Positions 18,039 through 25,901 of a stretch of DNA of 64,000 nucleotides are shown piece after piece; the stretch's first letter is position 1, and the number at the start of each line of letters is the position of its first letter. The translations under genes were made by a program, and so were the position numbers. Location of the stretch: assembly GCF_002261475.1 (NCBI RefSeq), contig NZ_NEVN01000012.1, forward strand, positions 1 through 64,000, in the 5' to 3' direction. Below the pieces are notes generated by a model. It was not told the DNA's origin and did no database searches. It worked only from the letters and a program-made list of their open reading frames with translations. Origin of the DNA: Bordetella genomosp. 5. Lineage in GTDB: Bacteria > Pseudomonadota > Gammaproteobacteria > Burkholderiales > Burkholderiaceae_B.

Positions 18039-19328
18039 TCAGAACCCCATCGCCTCGCGGTAATACTGATAGAACGAACGGATCAGCACCTCGGTCACCA
18101 TGTAGTCGGCCGGCTCGGTGTCGCGTCCGCCCATCTCGACGATGCCGCGCGCGCCGGGGTAGCCGGTCACGCCGATCTGGCACTGCGTGAGCATCTCGCT
18201 GTCGTCCATCGAGACAAAGCCCGCCGGGCCCAACAGGTTGGCGTGCTTCAGGCGCAGCCGCGTCATCTCTTCGTCATCGTCTTCGTAGCCGTAGTACGTG
18301 AAGACGAGCTCGTGCTCGGTGGGGCTGCGCGGAATCACGTGGCGGGTCTTGAGCGAGTTCGCCTGGATGCCGAACTGCGCGGCGGGAAAAACCCATGCGC
18401 CGCCGACGCGGCCGCGGTTGAACTCGGCCCGCGGCGTAACCGTTTCCAGGTCCAGCAGCTCGAGGTCGTTACGGAACCGGCTCATCTCCGAGGTGGCTTC
18501 GGTGACCTTCTTGCCTTCGTTGTGCGACACCATCACGCTGTGCGCGCCGCCGCCGGTCGGAATGCACTCCGACTTGGAGTCGGCACGCCACAGGCCAAAG
18601 GTGATGTAGAAGGTGTGCAGCAGCGTGGCGTGGTACGGATCCTTCAGGTTCTCGAGGTACATCTTCCAGTTGCTGGGAATCAGCTGACGGCTATAGCCCA
18701 GCAGCTTGAGCTTCTTGCCCGGCAACATGTGATCGATTTCCGCCAGCACCTCGGGGCCGCAGAAATCCTCGAAGCTCGGCGCCTCGTCGGAGAACGTGGC
18801 CCAGATCGAGCCGCCGCGATTCACGCTGCGCAGCTTGCGGATGCCGTTCTGCTTAGGGTCGAAATCGCGCGGCATGCCGCCCTTGCCCATCGCGCCGCGG
18901 CGAAACGGCACGCCTTGCAGATTGCCGTTGAGGTCATAGTTCCACTGGTGATAGGGGCAGGTGAAGTCCGCGACCTTGCCGGTGTTCTGCCAGCAGATCT
19001 GCGCGCCGCGGTGGGCACAGCGGTTTTCGAGCACGGCGATCTCGCCGCTCTCGGTGCGCACCATGATCACCGGACTGGTGCCGATCCAGTTGCGCTTGTA
19101 GCAGCCCACCTCGGGCACTTCGCATTCCAGACCCACGTAGTTCCAGGTCTTGCCATTGAAGAAGATATCCATCTCCTTCTGGAACACGGCGGGATCGGTA
19201 TAGACCCAATTCGGAATCCGGGTATGGCCCTCCTGGGGCCAGCGCCGTTCGATGTGGATGGGCTGTTCCGCGCGCGCCTCGGCGTGATCGGTACAGGCGT
19301 GCTGGGCGTCGTTGTGTGTGCAGGTCAT
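18039..19328 (-). CDS. Aromatic-ring hydroxylating oxygenase alpha subunit (NagG/AndAc-like)
   Basis: The 429-residue protein has an N-terminal Rieske domain (C104-A-H106 and C124-P-Y-H127) and a C-terminal catalytic domain. The mononuclear iron ligands are probably H233 and H238 in LENLKDPYHATLLH, with D230 as the bridging aspartate and an acidic ligand in GPAGFVSMDDSEM. Much of the wording (WNYVGLE, CPYHQWNY, LQGVPFRRG, HTFYITFGLWRADSKS, VEMGG) follows salicylate 5-hydroxylase NagG and anthranilate dioxygenase AndAc. The substrate is therefore likely an ortho-substituted benzoate, which is inference. ATG 19328 is preferred to 19385. Confidence 0.93.
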   Translation of the reverse strand: MTCTHNDAQHACTDHAEARAEQPIHIERRWPQEGHTRIPNWVYTDPAVFQKEMDIFFNGKTWNYVGLECEVPEVGCYKRNWIGTSPVIMVRTESGEIAVLENRCAHRGAQICWQNTGKVADFTCPYHQWNYDLNGNLQGVPFRRGAMGKGGMPRDFDPKQNGIRKLRSVNRGGSIWATFSDEAPSFEDFCGPEVLAEIDHMLPGKKLKLLGYSRQLIPSNWKMYLENLKDPYHATLLHTFYITFGLWRADSKSECIPTGGGAHSVMVSHNEGKKVTEATSEMSRFRNDLELLDLETVTPRAEFNRGRVGGAWVFPAAQFGIQANSLKTRHVIPRSPTEHELVFTYYGYEDDDEEMTRLRLKHANLLGPAGFVSMDDSEMLTQCQIGVTGYPGARGIVEMGGRDTEPADYMVTEVLIRSFYQYYREAMGF

Positions 19329-19341
19329 GGCGATTCCGGAA

Positions 19342-19833
19342 TCAAACGGGCACGATGAGCGAAGTGCGCACCCGGTAGTTGTCATAGACGCAGTCGCGGT
19401 GCGCGAGGCGCCAGCCGGCGTCGGTTTCGCGCCAGGTGTCGAGATAGCGGCCGACCATGTTCAGGCTCGGCTCGCGATCGGACAGCGATTCCATGATGGC
19501 GAAGTTGGCCTGCGCCCGGACCTCGTTGCCCGCGCGTTCGCGCACCATCACGCCACTGATGAAGTGGCGCAGCGAGCGCGGCTCGAACATCGTGGTTTCG
19601 CGCAACGCGGTGACACGGTCCTTGAGCATGTTCTTGTTCATGCAATAGATGAGGCCGAGCGGCAGGCCGGCATCATGGTTTTCGCGCGATAAGACGCGGT
19701 AGTGGCAGTCTTCGGTAAAGAAGGCAGGCCAGGCTTCGAGGTCGCCCTCGTCCAGGCAGTGCCCGTAGTCTTCGTACAGATCGCGCAGTTCGGCGCGCAG
19801 CGCGCGGGCGCGGAGATCGTCGGCGTTCGGCAT
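19342..19833 (-). CDS. Aromatic-ring hydroxylating oxygenase beta subunit
   Basis: The 163-residue protein has the NTF2-like fold of small subunits: LYEDYGHCLDEGDLEAWPAFFTEDCHYRVLSREN near the N-terminus, MLKDRVTALRETTMFEPRSLRHFISG in the middle, and the C-terminal strand pair VGRYLDTWRETDAGWRLAHRDCVYDNYRV. It resembles NagH/AndAd and pairs with the alpha subunit encoded 13 bases downstream. It is structural and has no cofactor. Confidence 0.92.
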   Translation of the reverse strand: MPNADDLRARALRAELRDLYEDYGHCLDEGDLEAWPAFFTEDCHYRVLSRENHDAGLPLGLIYCMNKNMLKDRVTALRETTMFEPRSLRHFISGVMVRERAGNEVRAQANFAIMESLSDREPSLNMVGRYLDTWRETDAGWRLAHRDCVYDNYRVRTSLIVPV

Positions 19834-19858
19834 GTCGGTCGGAATCCTTGGTGTCAGG

Positions 19859-20959
19859 TCAGCGCGCCGCGGCGAGTTGGGCGCGGTTGCTCTCGAAGCC
19901 GCTCTGGCTGCCCAGCGCGAGGATCGGCTCTTGCATCCGCTCCTGCCAGATCAGCGACTCCATCGCGATCTGCAGCGGGTGATCCTGCACGGTCAGCGAC
20001 GACGTCGTGCTGTTCTTGGTGTGGTGCGAGTGCATGGCCCAGCCCGGCGCCGACAGCAGCAGATCGCCCGCCTTCCAGTCGAGCCGCACGCCATTGACCT
20101 TGCTGTAGCCCTCGCCGCGCAGGTAGTAATTGATGGCCGAAGAACTGTGCCGGTGCGGGACGTGGTGGTTGTCCGGCGGCGAGCTCGAGATCGTGGCAAA
20201 GAAGCTGTGCGTGGTGCCGATGCGGCGCTCTGTCGCCGGGTTGTAGAGCACGAACAGGCGGCGTCCGTTGTAGCCCTTGGCGATGTCTTCCACCGACGGC
20301 AGATGCTCGGCCACGCTGGCATAGGGCCAGTGCAGCGCGCGCGAGGCCAGCACGTCGATGTCGATCAGCCACTCGTAGCCCAGCAGGCGCGCGCCATCGG
20401 CGCCCACCGGCACGTCGAGCGCCAGGTCGCGCGCGCGGGCCGCGCCCGGCGCCGGCCCTTCGCGCCGCGTGGTGTTCGCGTCGGAGGGCGGCACGGCGCC
20501 TTCGAACTCTTCCACGAAGTGGACCTCGAGCTTCTCGAGCAGCGGGGCGTTGGAATACGACAGGCGCACCCACGGCGTCTTGCCCTCGTTGCGGTACTGA
20601 TGGATCTGCATCGAGGGCGTGTTCCACACGTCCCATTTGCCAATCGAGAAAGACCGGCCATCGACCGTGGCCACGCCCTCCCCGCTGATACAGATCTCCA
20701 GCATGTTGGAGTTCTTGCGCAGGTTGAGCGTGCTCTCGCCGGGATTGAGCACATTGATGGTCACGTCGGTGCCCGGGGCGAGGCCCAGGCCGGGCGCGGT
20801 GGCCTCGGGGTGCACGATCAGGCTCGCGCGCCGGCCGTTGTCGGGCCGCGGCGCGTCGATCAGGCGCTCGATCTCGCTATCGATCTCTTCCTTGGTGATC
20901 ACCACCGAAGGCCACATATTCTGTTGGCGAGGCGCGGCCCCGCTCACGTTCACGAACAT
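19859..20959 (-). CDS. Double-cupin protein, gentisate/salicylate-dioxygenase-like
   Basis: The 366-residue protein has two cupin domains (about residues 65-130 and 250-325), the layout of gentisate 1,2-dioxygenase and related ring-cleavage enzymes. In this protein the N-terminal cupin lacks the HxH of motif 1 (ESTLNLRKNSNMLEI), while the C-terminal one has HVPHRHSSSAINYYLRGEG (H269, H271) and GWAMHSH (H310) as candidate iron ligands. In classical gentisate dioxygenases the iron sits in the N-terminal cupin. It is the gene just upstream of the Rieske oxygenase genes and may open the ring. GAGGAGAACGAG precedes ATG 20959. Confidence 0.8.
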   Translation of the reverse strand: MFVNVSGAAPRQQNMWPSVVITKEEIDSEIERLIDAPRPDNGRRASLIVHPEATAPGLGLAPGTDVTINVLNPGESTLNLRKNSNMLEICISGEGVATVDGRSFSIGKWDVWNTPSMQIHQYRNEGKTPWVRLSYSNAPLLEKLEVHFVEEFEGAVPPSDANTTRREGPAPGAARARDLALDVPVGADGARLLGYEWLIDIDVLASRALHWPYASVAEHLPSVEDIAKGYNGRRLFVLYNPATERRIGTTHSFFATISSSPPDNHHVPHRHSSSAINYYLRGEGYSKVNGVRLDWKAGDLLLSAPGWAMHSHHTKNSTTSSLTVQDHPLQIAMESLIWQERMQEPILALGSQSGFESNRAQLAAAR

Positions 20960-21012
20960 CTCGTTCTCCTCGTCTTCGGCGGCGCACCGCCGGCTATTTC
21001 CACGCCGCCGCC

Positions 21013-22017
21013 TCAATGCGCCAGCAACAGGTTTTCCCGGGTTTGCGGGGCGAGCTTCACGCCCAGGTCGCGCTCGCGGGCGGCCTCGTAGACCACGCGC
21101 GCCAGCGCGAGGTCGGACAGTCCCATGCCCATGCCCTTGAAGAGCGTCATGCGAGCCCCCTCGGGGCGGTGATGGACGCCGCCTTGCGCAAGCAGGTCCG
21201 ACAGCACGGTGACGCCGGTCCAGGGCTCGGGGCCGGTGCCGAAGCGCTCGCGCAATTCGCGCGAGCCGCGCCGGGCGTTCTCGATGTCGTCGACCGCCAC
21301 GAGATCCGCGCGCTCGAACACATCTGGCATGAACTCCGCGCGTGCCGGCAGGATGGCGCCGACGGCGTTGAGGTGCAGGCAGTCGCGCAGTTGCGACGCG
21401 CCCACGAAAGGAGACTCCGCACGGGTGATCAGGGTCACGATGTCGGCCCCCTCCAGCGCGGCGTCCAGGCTGCCGGCGGCGTCGACCTCGAAGTCGTATC
21501 GCTCACGCGCCTGGCGCACGAATGCCTCGCGCTTCTCGGGCGTGGGGCTGAACACACGCACCGTCTGGGGCGAGCGAACGGCGGCGAGTGCGGCCAGTTG
21601 CGTGACCGCCTGCGGCCCCGTGCCGATGAGCGCCGCATGACGCGAAGTCGCGGGTGCCAGCAGGCGCGTGGCCAGACCGGTGATGGCAGCCGTGCGCAAC
21701 ATGCCCAGTGCGCGCGCTTCGATCACGGCGAGCAGCGTGCCGCGGGTCGCATCGAACAGAGTGAACACAGACCCGCCGCCCTGCTTGGTATGTACCCAGG
21801 TCTTGAAGCCGCAGAGCCCGCCCTCGCCCGTCATCACGGAGCCGAGCGCATGCATCGAACTGCCTTCGCCCCACGTGGCGAGCGCCTTGGGCACGTTGTG
21901 GGCCTGCCCCAGGCCTTGCTGCGTCAGGGTGTCGGCCAGGGCGTCGATCGCGCGCGGCATGTCCAGCACGCCCACCACGTCGGCCTCGGAGAGATATCGC
22001 ATCGCCGGGTTCATCAT
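21013..22017 (-). CDS. Ornithine cyclodeaminase/mu-crystallin family protein
   Basis: The 334-residue product has the OCD/mu-crystallin fold: substrate-side GFKTWVH, the RTAAITGLATRLLA block and an NAD(P) Rossmann motif ALIGTGPQAVTQLAAL (about residues 128-143), then LHLNAVGA and FKGMGMGLSDLALA. Members are cyclodeaminases or NAD(P)H-dependent imine/ketimine reductases. Its presence in a ring-degradation operon hints at a nitrogen-containing intermediate, which is speculation. The ATG overlaps the stop of the upstream FAA hydrolase gene (ATGA), so the two are co-translated. Confidence 0.87.
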   Translation of the reverse strand: MMNPAMRYLSEADVVGVLDMPRAIDALADTLTQQGLGQAHNVPKALATWGEGSSMHALGSVMTGEGGLCGFKTWVHTKQGGGSVFTLFDATRGTLLAVIEARALGMLRTAAITGLATRLLAPATSRHAALIGTGPQAVTQLAALAAVRSPQTVRVFSPTPEKREAFVRQARERYDFEVDAAGSLDAALEGADIVTLITRAESPFVGASQLRDCLHLNAVGAILPARAEFMPDVFERADLVAVDDIENARRGSRELRERFGTGPEPWTGVTVLSDLLAQGGVHHRPEGARMTLFKGMGMGLSDLALARVVYEAARERDLGVKLAPQTRENLLLAH

Positions 22018-22868
22018 TGCTCCTCCCGCCGCGGCGGTTCATCCATGACGGCGTGGCTGAGTCGGCCCACGCCGGTGATATCGACCTCGAACACATCGCC
22101 GTCGCGCAGGAACCGCGGCGGCTGGCGCGTGGCGCCCACGCCTTCGGGCGTGCCCGTGGCGATCACGTCGCCGGGTGCCAGGGCGGTAAAGCTGCTGATG
22201 TAGGCGATCAGCGCCGGGATCGAGAAGATCAGGTCGGAGACGCTACCGTCCTGCATCGGCTCGCCATTGAGGAACGAGCGCACGCGCAGGCGGGTGGGGT
22301 CGGCGATCTCGTCGGCCGTGACGAGCCACGGGCCGAGCGCGCCGGAGCGTTCGAAGTTCTTGCCCGGCGTGACCTGCGCGCTGTGTTTTTGAAAGTCGCG
22401 CACGGAGTTTTCGGCCATACAGGTGTAGGCGCCAACATGCGACATCGCATCGCGCTCGGCGATGTGCCGGCCGCCCCGTCCGATCACGACGGCGAGTTCG
22501 GCCTCGAAATCGAGTCGCTCCGAGACGTGCGGCCGCCAGGCCGCCGCGCCATGTCCGACGAAGCTGTCCGCATAGCGCGGGAAGATCGACGGGTGAGCAG
22601 GCAGCTCACGCCCGGCTTCGCGCACATGCTTGCCGTAGTTCAGGCCCACGCACAGGATCTTGCTACAGGACTCGACCGGCGGCAGCCATGCCAGGTCGGC
22701 GATTGCCAATGTCGGCGCGGGAGCGCGGGCGGCTTCGGCCAGGGCCTCGTGCCCCGCCCCGAGTGCGCTCGCCAGATCGGGCCAACGGTCCGTCATCAAG
22801 CGGATCTCGTCGCCTTCGCGTATGCCCCAGGCAGGCTTGCCTTCGAGCAAGAAGCGCTGAAGCTTCAT
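22014..22868 (-). CDS. Fumarylacetoacetate hydrolase family protein
   Basis: The 284-residue protein has a short N-terminal domain and the FAH beta-roll: ILCVGLNYGKHVREAG, FPRYADSFVGHG, the metal-binding LDFEAELAVVIGRGGRHI, VTPGKNFERSGALGPWLVTADEI and the C-terminal APGDVIATGTPEGVG. Members hydrolyse acylpyruvates (for example fumarylpyruvate in the gentisate pathway) or act on related 2-oxo acids. It is the first gene of the minus-strand aromatic operon, with its promoter in the operator-rich gap before the GntR gene. ATG 22868 follows the family start MKLQRF. Confidence 0.9.
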   Translation of the reverse strand: MKLQRFLLEGKPAWGIREGDEIRLMTDRWPDLASALGAGHEALAEAARAPAPTLAIADLAWLPPVESCSKILCVGLNYGKHVREAGRELPAHPSIFPRYADSFVGHGAAAWRPHVSERLDFEAELAVVIGRGGRHIAERDAMSHVGAYTCMAENSVRDFQKHSAQVTPGKNFERSGALGPWLVTADEIADPTRLRVRSFLNGEPMQDGSVSDLIFSIPALIAYISSFTALAPGDVIATGTPEGVGATRQPPRFLRDGDVFEVDITGVGRLSHAVMDEPPRREEQ

Positions 22869-22926
22869 GGGTTGTCTCCTCGAACCATCGAATTCGCGGC
22901 ACGCAAAAAAACAATCATTTCGCTTT

Positions 22927-22938
22927 ATTGCATGCAAT
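22927..22938. promoter_or_regulatory. Palindromic operator copy 1 (ATTGCATGCAAT)
   Basis: This is the first of three identical 12-bp perfect palindromes in the divergent promoter gap between the FAA hydrolase gene and the GntR gene. It lies about 60 bp upstream of the catabolic operon start. Perfect short palindromes of this type are typical half-turn binding sites of FCD-type GntR dimers. Confidence 0.8.
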
Positions 22939-22978
22939 GCCGTCGCTGTTTTGTGCTTTCCGGCTATTTTTCCGCAGT

Positions 22979-22990
22979 ATTGCATGCAAT
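22979..22990. promoter_or_regulatory. Palindromic operator copy 2 (ATTGCATGCAAT)
   Basis: This is the second identical palindrome, 52 bp from copy 1, which equals about five helical turns and places the sites on the same face of the DNA. A G follows the palindrome in all three copies (ATTGCATGCAATG). Confidence 0.8.
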
Positions 22991-23031
22991 GGAAGCGTCG
23001 CGCAAGCAAATTTGGCGGCCAAAGCGGTCTC

Positions 23032-23043
23032 ATTGCATGCAAT
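23032..23043. promoter_or_regulatory. Palindromic operator copy 3 (ATTGCATGCAAT)
   Basis: This is the third identical palindrome, 53 bp from copy 2 and about 40 bp upstream of the GntR start codon, a position suited to autorepression. Confidence 0.8.
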
Positions 23044-23083
23044 GGCGGGCTACACTAACGAGGCAAAAAGAACCGGACCCACC

Positions 23084-23842
23084 ATGGCTGCCCAAATCGA
23101 CAAAGTGATCTCAGAGCTACGCGACATGATTCTGTCGGGCGAGCTCGCGCCCGGCGAACGTGTCGTGGAACTGCAGTTTTCGGCCCGCCTGGGCGTGTCG
23201 CGCACGCCGCTGCGTATCGCACTGACCGAGCTGGAAAAAGAAGGCTTGGTCGAGCGCCTGCCGTCCCGCGGATTCCGGGTGCGTGCCTTTACGGTGGACG
23301 AAATCGGCGACGCCGTTGAAGTGCGCGGCGTGCTCGAGGGCCTGGCGGCGCGCCTGCTGGCCGAGCGCGGCGCCTCACCCGAGGTGCTGACGCAATTGAC
23401 CGAGACCGTGGCCGAGGGCCGCAGCCTGCTTGCACCGGCCGAACGCGATCCGAATGTGCTGGTGGATGCGAGAGCCTGGGGCAGGATCAACCAGCGCTTT
23501 CACGAGATCCTGTGCCAGGCGGCGGGCAATCGGGCGCTCTTGTCGGTGCTCGAACACAACAACAAAACGCCGTTGGCCGGCCCTGCCGCGCTGACCTTGC
23601 CCTCGACGCCCTCGGTGCTCGAGACGCCCTATGTGCTGCGGGCCCAGGCCGACCATGAAGACCTGTTGCGCGCCATCATGCGGCGCGAGTCCAGCCGTGC
23701 GGAGAGCCTGATGCGCGAGCACGCCTATCGCAGCCGCGAAAACAAGCGCGTGATGCTCGAGTCGATCAAGACGGGCCGGCACGGCCTGGCGCTGGCAGCG
23801 GTGCCCGCACCGACACCCACCGAAGAAGCCGCGGCGAGCTGA
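23084..23842 (+). CDS. GntR-family regulator (FCD/VanR subfamily)
   Basis: The 252-residue product has a winged HTH at the N-terminus (IDKVISELRDMILSGELAPGERVVE, ARLGVSRTPLRIALTELEKEGLVERLPSRGFRV) and a helical FCD domain with NQRFHEILCQAAGN. The motif R-x-E-L-E-x-x-A-A in the domain linker (EVRGVLEGLAARLLAERGA) is typical. It is transcribed divergently from the aromatic operon, and three identical palindromes fill the gap between them, so it most likely controls both directions. ATG 23084 is chosen because the HTH begins directly after it. Confidence 0.92.
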   Translation: MAAQIDKVISELRDMILSGELAPGERVVELQFSARLGVSRTPLRIALTELEKEGLVERLPSRGFRVRAFTVDEIGDAVEVRGVLEGLAARLLAERGASPEVLTQLTETVAEGRSLLAPAERDPNVLVDARAWGRINQRFHEILCQAAGNRALLSVLEHNNKTPLAGPAALTLPSTPSVLETPYVLRAQADHEDLLRAIMRRESSRAESLMREHAYRSRENKRVMLESIKTGRHGLALAAVPAPTPTEEAAAS

Positions 23843-23890
23843 GCCGCGCGCCGCTCAGGCCGATTGCCACGCGCCGCAGCCGGCGCCCCT

Positions 23891-24775
23891 TCAGATCCCG
23901 AACGATGCCACCCAGCCGCGGAACGTGTCGAGCTCTTTCGAACGGTGCTGGTAATCGGTGTCGGGCAGCACGAAGTAGTAGCTCACGTCGCCCAGGTCCA
24001 CACACAGATCGAACGGCGCCACGAGCTTGCCTTCGGCGAGTTCCTTTTCCACCAAAGGTTTTTGCGCGATGGCGACGCCGTAGCCGGCCAGCGCGGCCTC
24101 GTAGGCGAGTGCCGACGATTCGTATTGCAGGCCATGCGACACGTCCACGCGTGTCGCGCCGGCGGCGCGCAGCCAGATCTCCCAGTAATCGGGCCGGGCC
24201 AGCGTGTGCAGCAGCACCTCGTTCATCAGGTCGCGCGGCTTACGCAGGCGCGCCGCCTTCTCGGGCGTGCAGACAGGCGTGAGCTCGTTGACCATCACCT
24301 TGTAGCTCTTCCAGCCTTTCCAGCGGCCATCGCCCAGGCAGATCGCCGCATCCACGGCCTCGGACTTGAAGTCGGGCGGCGCCACCGACGTGTGCAGCTT
24401 GACGTCGACACCCGGAAAACGACGATGGAAGCTCGACAGGCGCGGCAGCAGCCAGCGCATGGCGATGCTGTGCGGCGCCTTGATCACGAAGGGGCGACGG
24501 CGCTTGAGCGATGCGGTCAACGCCGTGCTGGCGCGATGCAGGCCGGCGAAGTGCTGCGCGACCTCGTCGTGATAGGCGCGGCCGGCATCGGTGAGCACGA
24601 TGCGGCGGTGCTGGCGCTCGAACAGCCGGGTGCCGAAATGCTGCTCGAGCTGCCGGATCTGACGGCTCACGGCAGCCGGCGTCACGCACAGCTCGGCGGC
24701 GGCCTCGGTGACGCTGCCCAGTCTGCCCACCACGTCGAAGCAGCGCAGGGCATTGAGTGGAGGTAAGGAATCCAT
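23891..24775 (-). CDS. LysR-family regulator (GcvA-like)
   Basis: The 294-residue product has the LysR N-terminal HTH (LNALRCFDVVGRLGSVTEAAAELCVTPAAVSRQIRQLEQHFGTRLFERQHRRIVLT) and a substrate-binding effector domain. The opening MDSLPPLNALRCFD is typical of the GcvA-like branch. It is divergent from the Bug/amidase operon with a 121-bp gap and is the likely regulator of that operon. Its stop faces the GntR gene end at 48 bp. Confidence 0.92.
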   Translation of the reverse strand: MDSLPPLNALRCFDVVGRLGSVTEAAAELCVTPAAVSRQIRQLEQHFGTRLFERQHRRIVLTDAGRAYHDEVAQHFAGLHRASTALTASLKRRRPFVIKAPHSIAMRWLLPRLSSFHRRFPGVDVKLHTSVAPPDFKSEAVDAAICLGDGRWKGWKSYKVMVNELTPVCTPEKAARLRKPRDLMNEVLLHTLARPDYWEIWLRAAGATRVDVSHGLQYESSALAYEAALAGYGVAIAQKPLVEKELAEGKLVAPFDLCVDLGDVSYYFVLPDTDYQHRSKELDTFRGWVASFGI

Positions 24776-24896
24776 GGCGCAACTCGCTTAACAAAAACTC
24801 AACTGAATGACGATGGAAATTGCTTGAGCCGGCGCTTGCGGCGTCCCACTATCCCCGTACCGCCGTGCCAGGCGGAAGACAAAAAGGGGAAGTGCC

Positions 24897-25901
24897 ATGT
24901 TCACGATCATTACCCGGCAGCTCAGGGTCGCTTCGGTATTGCTGGCGACCAGTCTGAGTCTATTCCAAACCACGCCCGCGGCAGCCGCTGGCGCCGTTGG
25001 GGGCTTCCCGGATAAGCCGGTCAGCATCATCGTGCCCACGACGCCGGGCGGCACGGCCGACATCCTCGCCCGCCTCATCGGCCCCAAGCTGGCCGAGAAG
25101 TGGAAGCAGCCCGTGGTGGTCGAGAACAAACCCGGAGCCGGCACCCTGATTGGGTCCGAATTTGTGGCGCGCGCCAAGCCCGATGGCTACACGCTGATGC
25201 TGAGTTTCAACGAGCTGGCCACGCTGCCCGCGCTCAACAAGGACGTGAAGCTCAACGTCGACTCGCTCACGCGCGTGGGCCAGATCGGCAGCCTGCCGGT
25301 GCTGGTGCTCACCAACCCCAAGATCACGTCGAACAATCTGCAGGAATTGATCGCGCTCTTCAAGGCCAATCCCGGCAAGTACACATACTCGTCGAACGGC
25401 GCGGGCTCGTCGCTGCAGCTCTTCACCGAGCTGTTCAAGCGCGAGGCGGGCGTGGACGTGCTGCACATCCCGTATCGCGGCGCGCTCGAGGCCTCGATGG
25501 CGGCGATCGCCGGCGAGGTCGATCTGCTGGTGCAGTTCGCCTCGGGCAACGTGCTCAATCACGTGAAGGCCGGCAAGCTGAAGGCCTATGCGGTGGCATC
25601 CGACAAGCGCCTGGAGGGGCTGCCGGACGTGCCGACCGCCGCCGAGGCCGGCCTGCCGGGCCTGCGCCTGCAAGCCTGGTACGGGCTGTTCGCGCCGGCC
25701 GGCACGCCCGACGCGCTGGTGCAGAAGATCAATAAAGACCTCAACGATGCCCTGGCCCTGCCCGACATTCAGGAACGCCTGAAGGGCATCAACCTGCAGC
25801 CCACACCCAGCACGCCCGCCGACTTCGATCGCTTCTTCCGCGCGGAGTCCGAGCGCTGGGCCGCGCTGATCAAGGCCGCGGGCATCCAGAGCAACCAATG
25901 A
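24897..25901 (+). CDS. Bug-family periplasmic binding protein (TTT receptor)
   Basis: The 334-residue product has a signal peptide (hydrophobic core VLLATSLSLFQTTPAAAA) and the Bug fold with VSIIVPTTPGGTADILARLIG, VENKPGAGTLIGSEFVARAKPDGYTLM, DVLHIPYRGALEASMAAIAGEVD and DVPTAAEAGLPGL. It overlaps the amidase gene by ATGA, so it and the amidase form one translational unit. That pairing suggests that it binds an amide or a related acid, by inference. Confidence 0.93.
   Translation: MFTIITRQLRVASVLLATSLSLFQTTPAAAAGAVGGFPDKPVSIIVPTTPGGTADILARLIGPKLAEKWKQPVVVENKPGAGTLIGSEFVARAKPDGYTLMLSFNELATLPALNKDVKLNVDSLTRVGQIGSLPVLVLTNPKITSNNLQELIALFKANPGKYTYSSNGAGSSLQLFTELFKREAGVDVLHIPYRGALEASMAAIAGEVDLLVQFASGNVLNHVKAGKLKAYAVASDKRLEGLPDVPTAAEAGLPGLRLQAWYGLFAPAGTPDALVQKINKDLNDALALPDIQERLKGINLQPTPSTPADFDRFFRAESERWAALIKAAGIQSNQ

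Noticed and set aside
19859-20959. Straightforward gentisate 1,2-dioxygenase annotation
   Set aside because: The N-terminal iron ligands expected for that enzyme are missing, so I kept a broader cupin label.
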